DNA from: Streptomyces sp. 130
GTDB taxonomy: Bacteria; Actinomycetota; Actinomycetes; Streptomycetales; Streptomycetaceae
NCBI RefSeq assembly: GCF_007096885.1
Contig: NZ_VJNO01000006.1
Location: forward strand, 1 to 64,000
Direction of reading: 5' to 3'
DNA length: 64,000 nt
A program made the position numbers and the translations under genes. Below the pieces are notes generated by a model. It ran no database searches, was not told the origin of the DNA, and saw only the letters and a program-made list of their open reading frames with translations. Below, in pieces: positions 1 to 8,576 of the stretch. The number at the start of each line of letters is the position of its first letter. Position 1 is the stretch's first letter.

Positions 1-119
1 CATCCGGGGTAGTCGCCCAGCTCAGAGGGTAGTCCGGGACATCACGCCTGGATGTTCCAGGCCGAGAGCGCCTGAGCGACGGCCCTCACCCACCAGATTT
101 CTTCGACGGAGGTACGAGC
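1..119 (+). promoter_or_regulatory. upstream region of the CsbD gene
   Basis: Non-coding leader of the CsbD-like gene. A strong ribosome site GGAGG (108-112) lies 7 nt before the ATG. The octamer GGGTAGTC occurs twice (about 7-14 and 28-35). It resembles, without exactly matching, the GGGTAY -10 of SigB-type stress promoters, and csbD of Bacillus is SigB dependent. No matching -35 is clear, so a stress promoter is only inferred. Confidence 0.3.
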
Positions 120-311
120 ATGAGGAACGAAGGCGCGAAGGACAAGGTCACCGGCAAGGCGAAGGAAGCCATGGGCAAGATGACCGGCGACCGTCGCAAG
201 GAGAGCGAGGGCAAGGCGGACCAGGCCAAGGGCAAGGCCAAGGACGCCATGGACGGCGCCCGTGACCGGGCGGACGGAGTCAAGGACTCCCTGAACGACG
301 ACAAGGACTGA
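120..311 (+). CDS. CsbD family general stress protein
   Basis: Encodes 63 residues, very hydrophilic and rich in Lys, Asp and Ala, with the repeated GKAK/GKAD pattern and alternating charge typical of the CsbD family (Pfam CsbD). These are small, probably helical or partly disordered proteins that accumulate in general stress; their biochemical role is unknown. There is no signal peptide or membrane segment. The start is supported by GGAGG 7 nt upstream. A strong stem-loop follows the stop, so the gene is probably monocistronic. Confidence 0.85.
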   Translation: MRNEGAKDKVTGKAKEAMGKMTGDRRKESEGKADQAKGKAKDAMDGARDRADGVKDSLNDDKD

Positions 312-327
312 CCCCTCGGTCCGCGAC

Positions 328-354
328 GAGCCCCCACCCGCGCGGTGGGGGCTC
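328..354 (+). terminator. terminator of the CsbD gene
   Basis: Perfect inverted repeat with 11-bp arms (GAGCCCCCACC / GGTGGGGGCTC) and a 5-nt loop, 17 nt after the CsbD stop. It has no T-tract, as is usual for Streptomyces terminators. Confidence 0.75.
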
Positions 355-489
355 CGCGCTGAGAGGGGCCGGCGCGCGGCGGGGTGGTGCGACCGCCCCG
401 TGCGCGCCGGGGGTGCAACGGTGCGCTCTCGCCCGGCGGAACGGGCGCGACTAGGGTCCTTCGTTTGGATCAAGCCGGAGGAGGCAGCC

Positions 490-753
490 ATGGTACGGCG
501 ATGGGTGCCGGCGCTCGTTCTCTGCGGCGCGTGGTGGTGGGCCGTGCTGCGGCTGATACTGGCCCCGGCGCACGCGGGAGTGGTCGAGGGAGCGGTGGCG
601 GCGGGCGGATGGGGCCTCAGCCTCCTGCCCGTGCACGTGGCCGCGACGGCCAGGCCGCTCGGCATCTTCGACGCGGGTACAGGCCTGCTGCGGCGCGGCA
701 CGGCGTGGACCCGGCGGAGGGTGGGGGCGTGGCGGCGGTGGATGGTCAGGTAG
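490..753 (+). CDS. small hypothetical membrane protein
   Basis: Encodes 87 residues. The ATG at 490 is chosen because GGAGGAGG lies just upstream; the longer in-frame extension to 400 is low-complexity and lacks a ribosome site. The first 20 or so residues (RRWVPALVLCGAWWWAVLRL) form a hydrophobic segment, followed by a second weaker one and a basic C-terminus (RRGTAWTRRRVGAWRRW). I recognise no family. It looks like a small inner-membrane protein of unknown function. Confidence 0.6.
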   Translation: MVRRWVPALVLCGAWWWAVLRLILAPAHAGVVEGAVAAGGWGLSLLPVHVAATARPLGIFDAGTGLLRRGTAWTRRRVGAWRRWMVR

Positions 754-803
754 GGGGCTTGGGCGGCGCGCTCTGGCGCGGCGGGTGGGTGAGGCTGCCC
801 GCT

Positions 804-873
804 CGGGCGGCGGCCGTAGGTCAGGCGGGGCCGGGCCGGTCCGGGTCCGGGCGGCGGCCGTAGGTCAGGCGGG
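804..873. repeat. direct repeat at the 3' end of the glycosylase gene
   Basis: A 26-bp sequence (starts CGGGCGGCGGCCGTAGGTCA) occurs at 804-829 and again at 848-873, a 44-bp period. The second copy includes the stop codon of the downstream minus-strand glycosylase, so the end of that gene appears to have been duplicated in tandem. Confidence 0.7.
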
Positions 874-1695
874 CCCCGGGCCGGTCTGGCAGCCGGGGCA
901 CCAGTAGGCGGGGCGGTCGTCCTGCTCGGCCGCGCGGATGGGTGTTCCGCAGCGCAGGCACGGGCGATGCGTCCGGCCGTAGACCCAGAGGTTTTCGCTC
1001 GGCCTGCGTGCGCGGGTGGCGGCGCTCGCGACGGTACGCGAACGGCCCCCGGCCGTCGTGACGCGGTTCGGGCGGTCGCGGTTGGCATCGAGCAGCTGGT
1101 GAGCCGTGCTGACCAGCAGGGGGGCCGTCCGGGCGGGCAGCTCGCCGATGGGGAGCCAGGGTGTGGCGCGGGCCAGGAAGCAGAGCTCGGCCTTGTAGAT
1201 GTTCCCGATGCCTGCCAGGTTGCGCTGGTCGAGCAGGGCCTCGCCGAGTGGGCGGGCGGGGTCGCTCAGGAGATTCCGCAACGCGGTGTCGGCGTCCCAG
1301 TCCGGCCCGAGCAGATCGGGGCCGAGGTGGCCGACCGCCTGCTCCTCGTCCTGGGTGCGCATGAGCTCCAGGACGGGGAGGCGGTAGCCGACGGCGGTGT
1401 GGGCCGCGTTGCCCAGGACGGCGCGGATCTGGTGCGCCGGGCCGCCGCGCCAGCGCTCGCCCGGGGCGTAGATCCGCCAGGCGCCGTCCATCCGCAGGTG
1501 GCTGTGCAGCGTGAGACCACCCTCGATCCGGGTGAGCAGGTGCTTGCCCCGGGCGGTGACGTCGAGGACGGCCCGGCCCGTGAGGTCGGCGGTGGCGAAC
1601 CGGGGGACGCGGAGGTCGGACGTGGTGAGGACCTGTCCGGCCAGCGCGTGGTGCAGCCGCGCGGCGGTCTGCAGGACGGTGTCTCCTTCGGGCAT
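865..1695 (-). CDS. nei2: Fpg/Nei family DNA glycosylase/AP lyase (Nei2-like)
   Basis: Encodes 276 residues. It starts MPEGD; after Met removal the N-terminal Pro is the Schiff-base nucleophile and Glu3 the catalytic acid of the Fpg/Nei family. A helix-two-turn-helix DNA-binding segment is visible (LLDQRNLAGIGNIYKAEL, about 155-172), and a C-terminal zinc finger with pairs CLRC and CPGC. The enzyme removes oxidised bases (mainly pyrimidines for Nei) in base excision repair. PEGDT rather than PELPE favours the actinobacterial Nei2 branch over Fpg/MutM. It is encoded just after, and on the same strand as, the helicase Lhr, with 57 bp between them, so co-transcription is likely. Confidence 0.9.
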   Translation of the reverse strand: MPEGDTVLQTAARLHHALAGQVLTTSDLRVPRFATADLTGRAVLDVTARGKHLLTRIEGGLTLHSHLRMDGAWRIYAPGERWRGGPAHQIRAVLGNAAHTAVGYRLPVLELMRTQDEEQAVGHLGPDLLGPDWDADTALRNLLSDPARPLGEALLDQRNLAGIGNIYKAELCFLARATPWLPIGELPARTAPLLVSTAHQLLDANRDRPNRVTTAGGRSRTVASAATRARRPSENLWVYGRTHRPCLRCGTPIRAAEQDDRPAYWCPGCQTGPGPA

Positions 1696-1752
1696 GCCTC
1701 CATGATGCTTTGCCGGGGTCTCGGCGCCCCGGTCCCCTTCACGGGGGCCTGG

Positions 1753-4700
1753 TCACGTCGCGCGCAGGCGCAGGCCCCTCGGCGTGGCGAGGAAACCGGC
1801 CGCCTCCAGAGTGCGTCCCAGGGGCGAGGTGAGGGACGAGGCGCCGTTGGTGCGCTCGACGGTCACCGTCCCGAGGGCACCCGCGCGGGCGGCGGCGGCC
1901 AGCGCGCCGGCCGCCGCCCGGAGCGCGGGATCGTCCGGATCGGTCGGCCAGGCCAGCAGCGTCTTGCCGCCGCGCTCCATGTACAGCGTCAGCTCACCGT
2001 CCACCAGCACCACCAGCGAGCCCGCCTTGCGGCCCGGCTTGTGCCCGGCCCCGTCCGGCGGCTCGGGCCACGGGAGAGCGGCGCCGTACGCGTTGGCCGG
2101 GTCGGCCGCCGCGAGGACCAGGGCGCGGGGGTCCGCGCCCGGTTCCGTGCGGTCCCGGGCCGTGGAGACCGCGCGGAGCCGGTCGACCGCCCCGTCCATC
2201 GCGAACTGGGCGGCCCCCAGCCCTTCCACCACGTACCCCCGTCGGGCCTGGCCGTTGTCCTCGAAGGCCGACAGCACCCGGTACGCCGCCGAGAAGCCGC
2301 CCTCGACGCCCTCGGCCTGCACCGCGCCCCGGGTCACCACCCCGTGGCGGTCGAGCAGCGTGCGCGCCAGGGCGTGGGCCCGGTGCGTGGGCTCGGGCTC
2401 GATGGCCGGGAGCAGGGACCAGCGGCCCGAGACCGTGGGCGGCCCGGTGCGTGAAGCCGGGCGGGCGGCAGCGGTGAGGGTCCCGTAACGGCCGCGCGGC
2501 ACGTTTCGCCGGGCGCGGTGCGCGGTCGAGCCGGCCGTGCGGCCCGAGCCCAGGAGGGAGCGCAGCGGCGCGAGGGTGTCGTTGGTCAGCCGGCCGGACC
2601 AGGCGAGGTCCCACAGGGCGTCCGCCAGCTGCGGGTCGGTGCAGTCGGGGTGGGTGGTGGCGCGGACCTGGTCGGCGATCTGCCGGAAGAACAGGCCGTA
2701 ACCGCCGCCGAGGGCGGTCAGCACGGCCTCGTGCAGTGCGCTGAGCTCCAAGGGGCGCGGCGGGGGAAGGAGCAGGGGCGCGCTGTCGGCGAGGTAGAGG
2801 GAGATCCAGCCGTCCTTGCCGGGGAGGGCGCCCGCGCCGGCCCAGACGACCTCGCCGGTGGTGGTCAGCTCGTCCAGGAGCGCGGGGGTGTAACCGGTGA
2901 CGCGGCCGGGCAGGACGAGCCGTTCCAGTGCGGAGGCGGGGACCGGCGCCCCCTGCAGCTGCTCGACGGCGCGGGCCAGTCCGTCGATGCCGCGGAGGTC
3001 CTTCCCGCCGAGATGCTGCCACTGCGGCAGGAACCCGGCCAGGGCGGCGGGCGGGACCGGCTCCAGCTCATGGCGGAGGGCGGCCAGCGAACGGCGCCGC
3101 AGCCGCCGCAGCACCGTGGTGTCGCACCACTCCTGGCCGATGCCGGCGGGGTGGAACTCGCCCTGGACGATGCGGCCCGACGCCGCGAGCCGTTGCAGCG
3201 CCCCGTCGGTGACGGCTGTGCCGAGGCCGAACCGGGCCGCCGCCGCGGTGGAGGTGAACGGGCCGTGCGTACGGGCGTACCGGGCGAGGAGGTCGCCGAG
3301 GGGGTCCTGCACCGGCTCGGTGAACGCCTCGGGGACGCCGACCGGGAGCGCTGTGCCCAGGGCGTCGCGCAGCCGGCCCGCGTCCTCGATCGCCGCCCAG
3401 TGGGCCGCCCCCGCGATCCGGACGCGGATGGCGCGGCGGGTGGACTCCAGCTCCTTCGCCCAGGCGGACTCGGCCCCGCGCTCGGCCAGCTCCTCGTCGG
3501 TGAGCGGACCGAGCACCCGCAGCAGGTCCGCGACCCCCTCGGCGTCCTTGACGCGGCGGTCGTCCGCGAGCCACTGGAGCTCCCGCTCCAGCTCGGTCAG
3601 CACATCGGCGTCGAGCAGTTCGCGCAGCTCCGCCCTGCCCAGCAGCTCGGCGAGGAGCCGGGAGTCGAGGGAGAGCGCGGCGGCGCGCCGTTCGGCGAGC
3701 GGCGAGTCGCCCTCGTAGAGGAACTGGGCGACGTATCCGAAGAGGAGGGAGCGGGCGAACGGGGAGGGCTCCTGGGTGGTGACCTCGACCAGGCGGATGC
3801 GCCGGGCCTCCAGGTCGCCCATCACCTCCGTGAGCCCCGGGACGTCGAAGACGTCCTGGAGACATTCGCGGACCGCTTCGAGGACGATGGGGAAGGAGCC
3901 GAACTCCGAGGCGACCTGGAGGAGCTGCGCGGCCCGCTGGCGCTGCTGCCAGAGCGGGGTGCGTTTGCCGGGGCTGCGACGGGGAAGCAGCAGCGCCCTG
4001 GCGGCGCACTCGCGGAACCGCGAGGCGAACAGGGCGGAGCTGCCGACCTGGTCGGTGACGATCTGTTCGATCTCGCCCTTGTCGAAGGCCACATCGGCAG
4101 CGCCGACCGGGGGCTGGTCGCTGTCGAAGGCGGTGTTGGCCGGGGCGAGCGGCGCGGAGGCACCTGGGCCGGACTCCTGGGCAGGGTCCTGCGCCGGATC
4201 GAAGTCCAGGAGGTCCAGGCCCATCATGTCGGCATCGGGCAGCCGCAGCACGATGCCGTCGTCGGCGTGCATGACCTGCGCGTCCATCCCGTACCGCTCG
4301 GCGAGGCGGGCACTCAGCGCCAGCGCCCACGGGGCGTGCACCTGCGCACCGAACGGGGAGTGCACGACGACCCGCCAGTCGCCCAGCTCGTCCCGGAACC
4401 GCTCGACCAGGATCGTCCGGTCGTCCGGAACATGACCGCAGGCCCGGCGCTGCTCGTCCAGATAGGCCAGGACGTTGTCGACGGCCCAGGTGTCCAGGCC
4501 GGCGGAGAGCAGACGGTGCCGGGCATCCTCGGGGGAGAGCCCGCCGAGCTCGCGCAGGAAAGCCCCCAGGGCGCGGCCCAGCTCCAGCGGACGGCCCAGC
4601 TGGTCGCCCTTCCAGAACGGCAGCCGCCCGGGGACACCGGGCGCGGGGGAGACGAGGACGCGGTCCCGGGTGATGTCCTCGATCCGCCAGGAGGTCGTGC

Positions 4701-6429
4701 CCAGCGTGAAGACGTCGCCGACCCGGGACTCGTAGACCATTTCCTCGTCCAGCTCACCGACCCGGCCGCCGCCCTTCTTGGGGTCGGCACCGGCGAGGAA
4801 CACCCCGAAGAGGCCCCGGTCGGGGATGGTCCCGCCCGAGGTGACGGCCAGGCGCTGCGCACCGGGACGGCCCGTGACCGTACCGGCGACGCGGTCCCAG
4901 ACGACGCGGGGCCGCAGCTCCGCGAAGGCGTCGGACGGATAGCGGCCCGCGAGCATGTCGAGGACGGCCGTGAACGCCGACTCGGGCAGCGAGGCGAAGG
5001 GGGCGGCCCGGCGGACCACCGCGAGCAGGTCGTCCACCTGCCAGCTGTCCAGCGCGACCATCGCCACCAGCTGCTGGGCCAGCACGTCCAGCGGATTGGC
5101 CGGGACGCGCAGCGCCTCGATCGAGCCCGTCCGCATCCGCTCGGTGACCACGGCCGCCTGCACCAGGTCGCCGCGGTACTTCGGGAAGACGACGCCGGTG
5201 GAGACCGCGCCCACCTGGTGGCCGGCGCGGCCGACCCGTTGCAGCCCGGAGGCGACCGAGGGCGGGGACTCGACCTGGATCACCAGGTCGACCGCCCCCA
5301 TGTCGATGCCCAGCTCCAGGCTGGAGGTGGCGACCACGGCGGGCAGCCTGCCCGCCTTCAGGTCCTCCTCGACCTGGGCGCGCTGCTCCTTGGAGACCGA
5401 TCCGTGGTGGGCCCGGGCGAGCAGGGCGGGAGCGCCCTTGGCCGCCCCGGACTCCGCCATGATCTCGGCGGGGGAGTGGGCCTCGGGCATGGTTTCGCCG
5501 GTGGCCCTCTCGTACGCGATCTCGTTGAGCCGGTTGCACAGGCGCTCCGCGAGGCGGCGGGAGTTGGCGAAGACGATGGTGGAGCGGTGCGCCTGGACGA
5601 GATCGGCGATCCGCTCCTCCACATGGGGCCAGATCGACGGCTTCTCGGCCTGCCCCGAGGTGTCGTCGGTGGCGGGGGAACCGCCCAGCTCGCCCAGGTC
5701 CTCGACGGGCACCACCACCGAGAGGTCGAACTGCTTGCTGGACGGCGGCTGGACGATCTCCACCTTGCGCCGGGGCGACAGGAAGCGCGCCACCTCGTCG
5801 ACCGGGCGGACGGTGGCCGACAGGCCGATGCGCCGGGCCGGCCGGGGCAGCAGCTCGTCCAGGCGCTCCAGCGACACGGCGAGATGGGCACCGCGCTTGG
5901 TGCCCGCGACCGCGTGCACCTCGTCCAGGATCACCGTCTCGATGCCGGACAGGGCCTCCCGGGCCGAGGAGGTCAGCATCAGGAACAGCGACTCGGGCGT
6001 CGTGATCAGGATGTCCGGCGGGCGGGTGGCCATCGAGCGGCGCTCGGCGGCCGGAGTGTCGCCCGATCGGATGCCCACCCTGACCTCGGGCTCGGGCAGC
6101 CCCTGGCGCACCGACTCCTGGCGGATGCCGGTCAACGGCGAGCGCAGATTGCGCTCCACGTCGACCGCGAGCGCCTTGAGCGGCGACACGTACAGCACGC
6201 GGCAGCGCTTCTTCGCCTCCGCCGGCGGGGGGACGGCCGCCAGCCGGTCCAGTGCGGCGAGGAAGGCGGCCAGCGTCTTGCCCGAGCCGGTCGGCGCGAC
6301 GACCAGCACGTCCGACCCCTCGCCGATCGCCCGCCAGGCGCCTTCCTGAGCGGCGGTCGGCGCGCTGAAGGCCCCCGTGAACCAGCTGCGGGTCGCGGGG
6401 GAGAAGGAATCGAGTGCGGAGCCGGTCAT
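1753..6429 (-). CDS. lhr: Lhr-family ATP-dependent DNA helicase
   Basis: Encodes 1558 residues, a superfamily 2 helicase of the 'large helicase-related' type. Walker A APTGSGKTLAAF lies near residue 50, the DEVH box (VILDEVHAV) near 170, motif III GLSAT, and motifs V/VI LELGIDMGAVD and QRVGRAGHQVG near 380-430. A long C-terminal extension with Lhr-core winged-helix domains follows, and the length matches the actinobacterial family (about 1500-1600 aa). Lhr is a 3'-5' translocase in DNA repair; the mycobacterial enzyme is DNA-damage induced. The ATG at 6429 is preferred because a promoter motif ends 7 nt before it; the upstream in-frame ATG at 6438 lies inside that -10. The gene is divergent from the AraC-type regulator and is followed by nei2. 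Confidence 0.9.
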   Translation of the reverse strand: MTGSALDSFSPATRSWFTGAFSAPTAAQEGAWRAIGEGSDVLVVAPTGSGKTLAAFLAALDRLAAVPPPAEAKKRCRVLYVSPLKALAVDVERNLRSPLTGIRQESVRQGLPEPEVRVGIRSGDTPAAERRSMATRPPDILITTPESLFLMLTSSAREALSGIETVILDEVHAVAGTKRGAHLAVSLERLDELLPRPARRIGLSATVRPVDEVARFLSPRRKVEIVQPPSSKQFDLSVVVPVEDLGELGGSPATDDTSGQAEKPSIWPHVEERIADLVQAHRSTIVFANSRRLAERLCNRLNEIAYERATGETMPEAHSPAEIMAESGAAKGAPALLARAHHGSVSKEQRAQVEEDLKAGRLPAVVATSSLELGIDMGAVDLVIQVESPPSVASGLQRVGRAGHQVGAVSTGVVFPKYRGDLVQAAVVTERMRTGSIEALRVPANPLDVLAQQLVAMVALDSWQVDDLLAVVRRAAPFASLPESAFTAVLDMLAGRYPSDAFAELRPRVVWDRVAGTVTGRPGAQRLAVTSGGTIPDRGLFGVFLAGADPKKGGGRVGELDEEMVYESRVGDVFTLGTTSWRIEDITRDRVLVSPAPGVPGRLPFWKGDQLGRPLELGRALGAFLRELGGLSPEDARHRLLSAGLDTWAVDNVLAYLDEQRRACGHVPDDRTILVERFRDELGDWRVVVHSPFGAQVHAPWALALSARLAERYGMDAQVMHADDGIVLRLPDADMMGLDLLDFDPAQDPAQESGPGASAPLAPANTAFDSDQPPVGAADVAFDKGEIEQIVTDQVGSSALFASRFRECAARALLLPRRSPGKRTPLWQQRQRAAQLLQVASEFGSFPIVLEAVRECLQDVFDVPGLTEVMGDLEARRIRLVEVTTQEPSPFARSLLFGYVAQFLYEGDSPLAERRAAALSLDSRLLAELLGRAELRELLDADVLTELERELQWLADDRRVKDAEGVADLLRVLGPLTDEELAERGAESAWAKELESTRRAIRVRIAGAAHWAAIEDAGRLRDALGTALPVGVPEAFTEPVQDPLGDLLARYARTHGPFTSTAAAARFGLGTAVTDGALQRLAASGRIVQGEFHPAGIGQEWCDTTVLRRLRRRSLAALRHELEPVPPAALAGFLPQWQHLGGKDLRGIDGLARAVEQLQGAPVPASALERLVLPGRVTGYTPALLDELTTTGEVVWAGAGALPGKDGWISLYLADSAPLLLPPPRPLELSALHEAVLTALGGGYGLFFRQIADQVRATTHPDCTDPQLADALWDLAWSGRLTNDTLAPLRSLLGSGRTAGSTAHRARRNVPRGRYGTLTAAARPASRTGPPTVSGRWSLLPAIEPEPTHRAHALARTLLDRHGVVTRGAVQAEGVEGGFSAAYRVLSAFEDNGQARRGYVVEGLGAAQFAMDGAVDRLRAVSTARDRTEPGADPRALVLAAADPANAYGAALPWPEPPDGAGHKPGRKAGSLVVLVDGELTLYMERGGKTLLAWPTDPDDPALRAAAGALAAAARAGALGTVTVERTNGASSLTSPLGRTLEAAGFLATPRGLRLRAT

Positions 6430-6436
6430 GTCCCCC

Positions 6437-6459
6437 ATCGTGCACCCCGCCACTGACAA
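6437..6459 (-). promoter_or_regulatory. RecA-NDp (PafBC-type) promoter of lhr
   Basis: On the minus strand TTGTCAGTG (6459-6451), 8 nt, then CACGAT (6442-6437). The -35 half matches the known damage-promoter motif TTGTCRGTG-N8-TANNNT perfectly; the -10 has one mismatch in its three fixed positions. The ATG begins 7 nt later, so a leaderless transcript is predicted. Confidence 0.65.
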
Positions 6460-6523
6460 CGGCCCCGACAACCGCCGGGCGGGGGCGACGGCCGGACCGC
6501 CCGCGAGCTGGAACAATCGCACC

Positions 6524-7387
6524 ATGGCGGGGTCACAGCAACCGGAGGAGTGGGCGCGGCACTGGAGCTACGCGGAGCTGCCCGACCTCGACCTGCTGCG
6601 GGCCCGCTACATCCGGCACACCTTCCCGCGCCACAGCCACGAGGGCTACGTCGTCGCCACGGTGAGCCACGGCGTCGAGGACATCGGTATGCCTGCCGGG
6701 ACCCTGCACGCCGGGCCCGGGACCGTCGTCATGATCAACCCGGAGGTTCCGCACACCGCCCGCGCGGGTGTCCCCGAGGGCTGGGTGTACGACACGCTCT
6801 ACCCGTCCGCGCAGGTGATCAACGACATCGCCGCAGATACGACGCGCCTGCGCGGCACCGTCGGCTTCGCCGAGACCGCAGTGGCCGATCCGTACGCCGC
6901 CCGGCTGATAGCCGAGGTCCACCGGGCGGCCGAGGAGGGCAACGCCCTGGCCGCCGACAGCGTGCTGCGGGTCGTCGTCACCCGTCTGCTCACCCGGCAC
7001 GGCACCGTGTTCCCCGTCTCGGCTCCCCGCGCCGCCGGCGCCCGCGACGCGGCGCGCGCCCGGGCCCTCCTGGAATCCCGGATGGCCGAACCGCCGACCC
7101 TGGAGACGCTGGCCGCCGAACTCGGCACGAGCCCCTTCGCTCTGCTGCGCGCGTTCAAGAAGCAGTACGGCATGCCCCCGCACACCTGGCTCACCGACGC
7201 CCGGGTGCGGCGTGCGCGCCGGATGCTCGACGCGGGCACGGCCCCCTCGGTCGCGGCGACGGAAGTCGGGTTCACCGACCAGCCGCATCTCAACCGTCAC
7301 TTCACCCGGATCGTCGGAGTGACCCCCGGCGCCTACCAGCGCGAACGTGCAAGAACGTACAAGACCGGTCCGGAACGGCCCCGGTAG
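6524..7387 (+). CDS. AraC family transcriptional regulator with cupin sensor domain
   Basis: Encodes 287 residues. The N-terminal half is an AraC-type cupin sensor domain (HTFPRHSHEGYVV; GTVVMINPEVPHT). The C-terminal 100 residues contain the two helix-turn-helix motifs of AraC/XylS regulators (LAAELGTSPFALLRAFKKQYG; AATEVGFTDQPHLNRHFTRIVG). The start at 6524 keeps the gene clear of the divergent lhr promoter; extending upstream would overlap it. It lies directly before azlC with no gap. AraC regulators next to AzlCD exporters usually control them, so a role in sensing an amino acid is inferred. Confidence 0.9.
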   Translation: MAGSQQPEEWARHWSYAELPDLDLLRARYIRHTFPRHSHEGYVVATVSHGVEDIGMPAGTLHAGPGTVVMINPEVPHTARAGVPEGWVYDTLYPSAQVINDIAADTTRLRGTVGFAETAVADPYAARLIAEVHRAAEEGNALAADSVLRVVVTRLLTRHGTVFPVSAPRAAGARDAARARALLESRMAEPPTLETLAAELGTSPFALLRAFKKQYGMPPHTWLTDARVRRARRMLDAGTAPSVAATEVGFTDQPHLNRHFTRIVGVTPGAYQRERARTYKTGPERPR

Positions 7388-7388
7388 C

Positions 7389-8195
7389 GTGCTGGACGTG
7401 GCAGAACAGACAGCACCCCTTCGCGCGACCGCCGAACCTCCCGGTGGCAGCACGCTCGCCGCCGGGACCAAGCCGGACTCGGCCGTCGTACGCGACGCAC
7501 TCGGCGTCGGCATAGCCGTCGGTCTCTCCGGCTTCGCCTTCGGCGTCACCTCCGCGGGCTCCGGCCTGAGCCTGCTCCAGACGTGCGCGCTCAGCCTGCT
7601 CGTGTTCACCGGCGCCTCCCAGTTCGCCCTGGTCGGCGCGCTCGCCGCCGGCGGCAATCCGTACACCGCGGCTGCCGGTGCCTTCTTCCTCGGCGTGCGC
7701 AACGCCTTCTACGGCCTGCGGCTCTCCCAGCTCCTCGCCCTGCCGCGCGCCCTGCGCCCGCTCGCCGCCCAGTGGGTGATCGACGAGACCACCGCCGTGA
7801 CGCTGCCCCAGCCCACCCGGCGGGCCGCGCGGATCGGCTTCACCGTCACCGGGCTCACCCTCTACGCGCTGTGGAACCTGACCACCCTGGTGGGCGCGCT
7901 GGGCGCCGAGGCACTCGGCGACACGGACGCCTGGGGGCTCGACGCGGCCAGCCCGGCGGTCTTCCTGGCGCTGCTCGCCCCCATGCTGAAGTCCACGACG
8001 GAGCGCGTGACGGCGGCGCTCGCCGTCCTGCTCGTCCTGGGCCTCCTGCCGGTGCTGCCGGCCGGCGTGCCCGTGCTGCTGTCCGCGCTGGCCGCACCCG
8101 TCGTCCTGTTCCTGATGGGGCGGGCCAAGGGACACGGCGGGGGCGGGGCCGAGGCCGAGGAGGCCGGCGTGACCCGGGCGGAGGACGGCCGATGA
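7389..8195 (+). CDS. azlC: AzlC family branched-chain amino acid permease
   Basis: Encodes 268 residues with several membrane segments. It has the conserved AzlC pattern near the N-terminus (GLSGFAFGVTSAGSGLSLLQ and LLVFTGASQFALVGALAAGG) and the FFLGVRNAFYGLRLS block. AzlC with AzlD forms a membrane exporter for branched-chain or other amino acids. The GTG at 7389 follows the AraC-gene stop by one base; GTG 7398 is an alternative, and the ATG at 7347 would lie inside the upstream gene. The stop overlaps the AzlD start as ATGA, indicating translational coupling. Confidence 0.9.
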   Translation: MLDVAEQTAPLRATAEPPGGSTLAAGTKPDSAVVRDALGVGIAVGLSGFAFGVTSAGSGLSLLQTCALSLLVFTGASQFALVGALAAGGNPYTAAAGAFFLGVRNAFYGLRLSQLLALPRALRPLAAQWVIDETTAVTLPQPTRRAARIGFTVTGLTLYALWNLTTLVGALGAEALGDTDAWGLDAASPAVFLALLAPMLKSTTERVTAALAVLLVLGLLPVLPAGVPVLLSALAAPVVLFLMGRAKGHGGGGAEAEEAGVTRAEDGR

Positions 8196-8497
8196 ACGTC
8201 TGGATCGCCATCGCGCTGACCTTCGTCGGCTGCTACCTGGCCAAACTCCTCGGCCTCCTGGTGCCCGCCGGCGCGCTGGAACGCCCGCTGGTGCAGCGGC
8301 TGGCCGCCCTCCTGCCGGTGGCCCTGCTGGCCGCGCTCACCGCTCAGCAGACCTTCGGCGACGGACAGCACCTCGCCCTGGACGCCAGGGGCGCGGGGCT
8401 CGCGGCCGCGGCGCTCGCCCTCGTGCTGCGCGCCCCCTTTCTGGTGGTCGTGGGCGCCGCGGTGGCCGTCACCGCGGGAGTGCGCGCGCTGGGCTGA
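8192..8497 (+). CDS. azlD: AzlD domain-containing protein
   Basis: Encodes 101 residues, almost entirely hydrophobic, with three or four predicted membrane helices. This matches AzlD, the small partner of AzlC in amino acid export. It overlaps the azlC stop by 4 bp (ATGA), so the two subunits are made together. A stem-loop at 8517-8550 follows. Confidence 0.88.
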   Translation: MNVWIAIALTFVGCYLAKLLGLLVPAGALERPLVQRLAALLPVALLAALTAQQTFGDGQHLALDARGAGLAAAALALVLRAPFLVVVGAAVAVTAGVRALG

Positions 8498-8516
8498 CCG
8501 CCGTCCGGCCCGGAAT

Positions 8517-8550
8517 GTAAGGGGCATGCCTCCTGGCGGGTGCCCCTTAC
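8517..8550. terminator. bidirectional terminator after azlCD
   Basis: GTAAGGGGCA (8517-8526) pairs with TGCCCCTTAC (8541-8550), a perfect 10-bp stem. It lies between the convergent azlD and the cyclase-like gene. Confidence 0.7.
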
Positions 8551-8576
8551 CGGCGCCCTTCCCGCCGTGCCGCCCG

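Noticed and set aside
2518..6456. A 1312-codon open frame on the plus strand over lhr
   Set aside because: It is antisense to a helicase with all its motifs, reads as Gly/Arg/Asp-rich low-complexity sequence, and arises from the extreme GC content.
7347..7388. ATG at 7347 as the azlC start
   Set aside because: It lies inside the end of the AraC gene; the GTG at 7389 directly after that stop is more natural.
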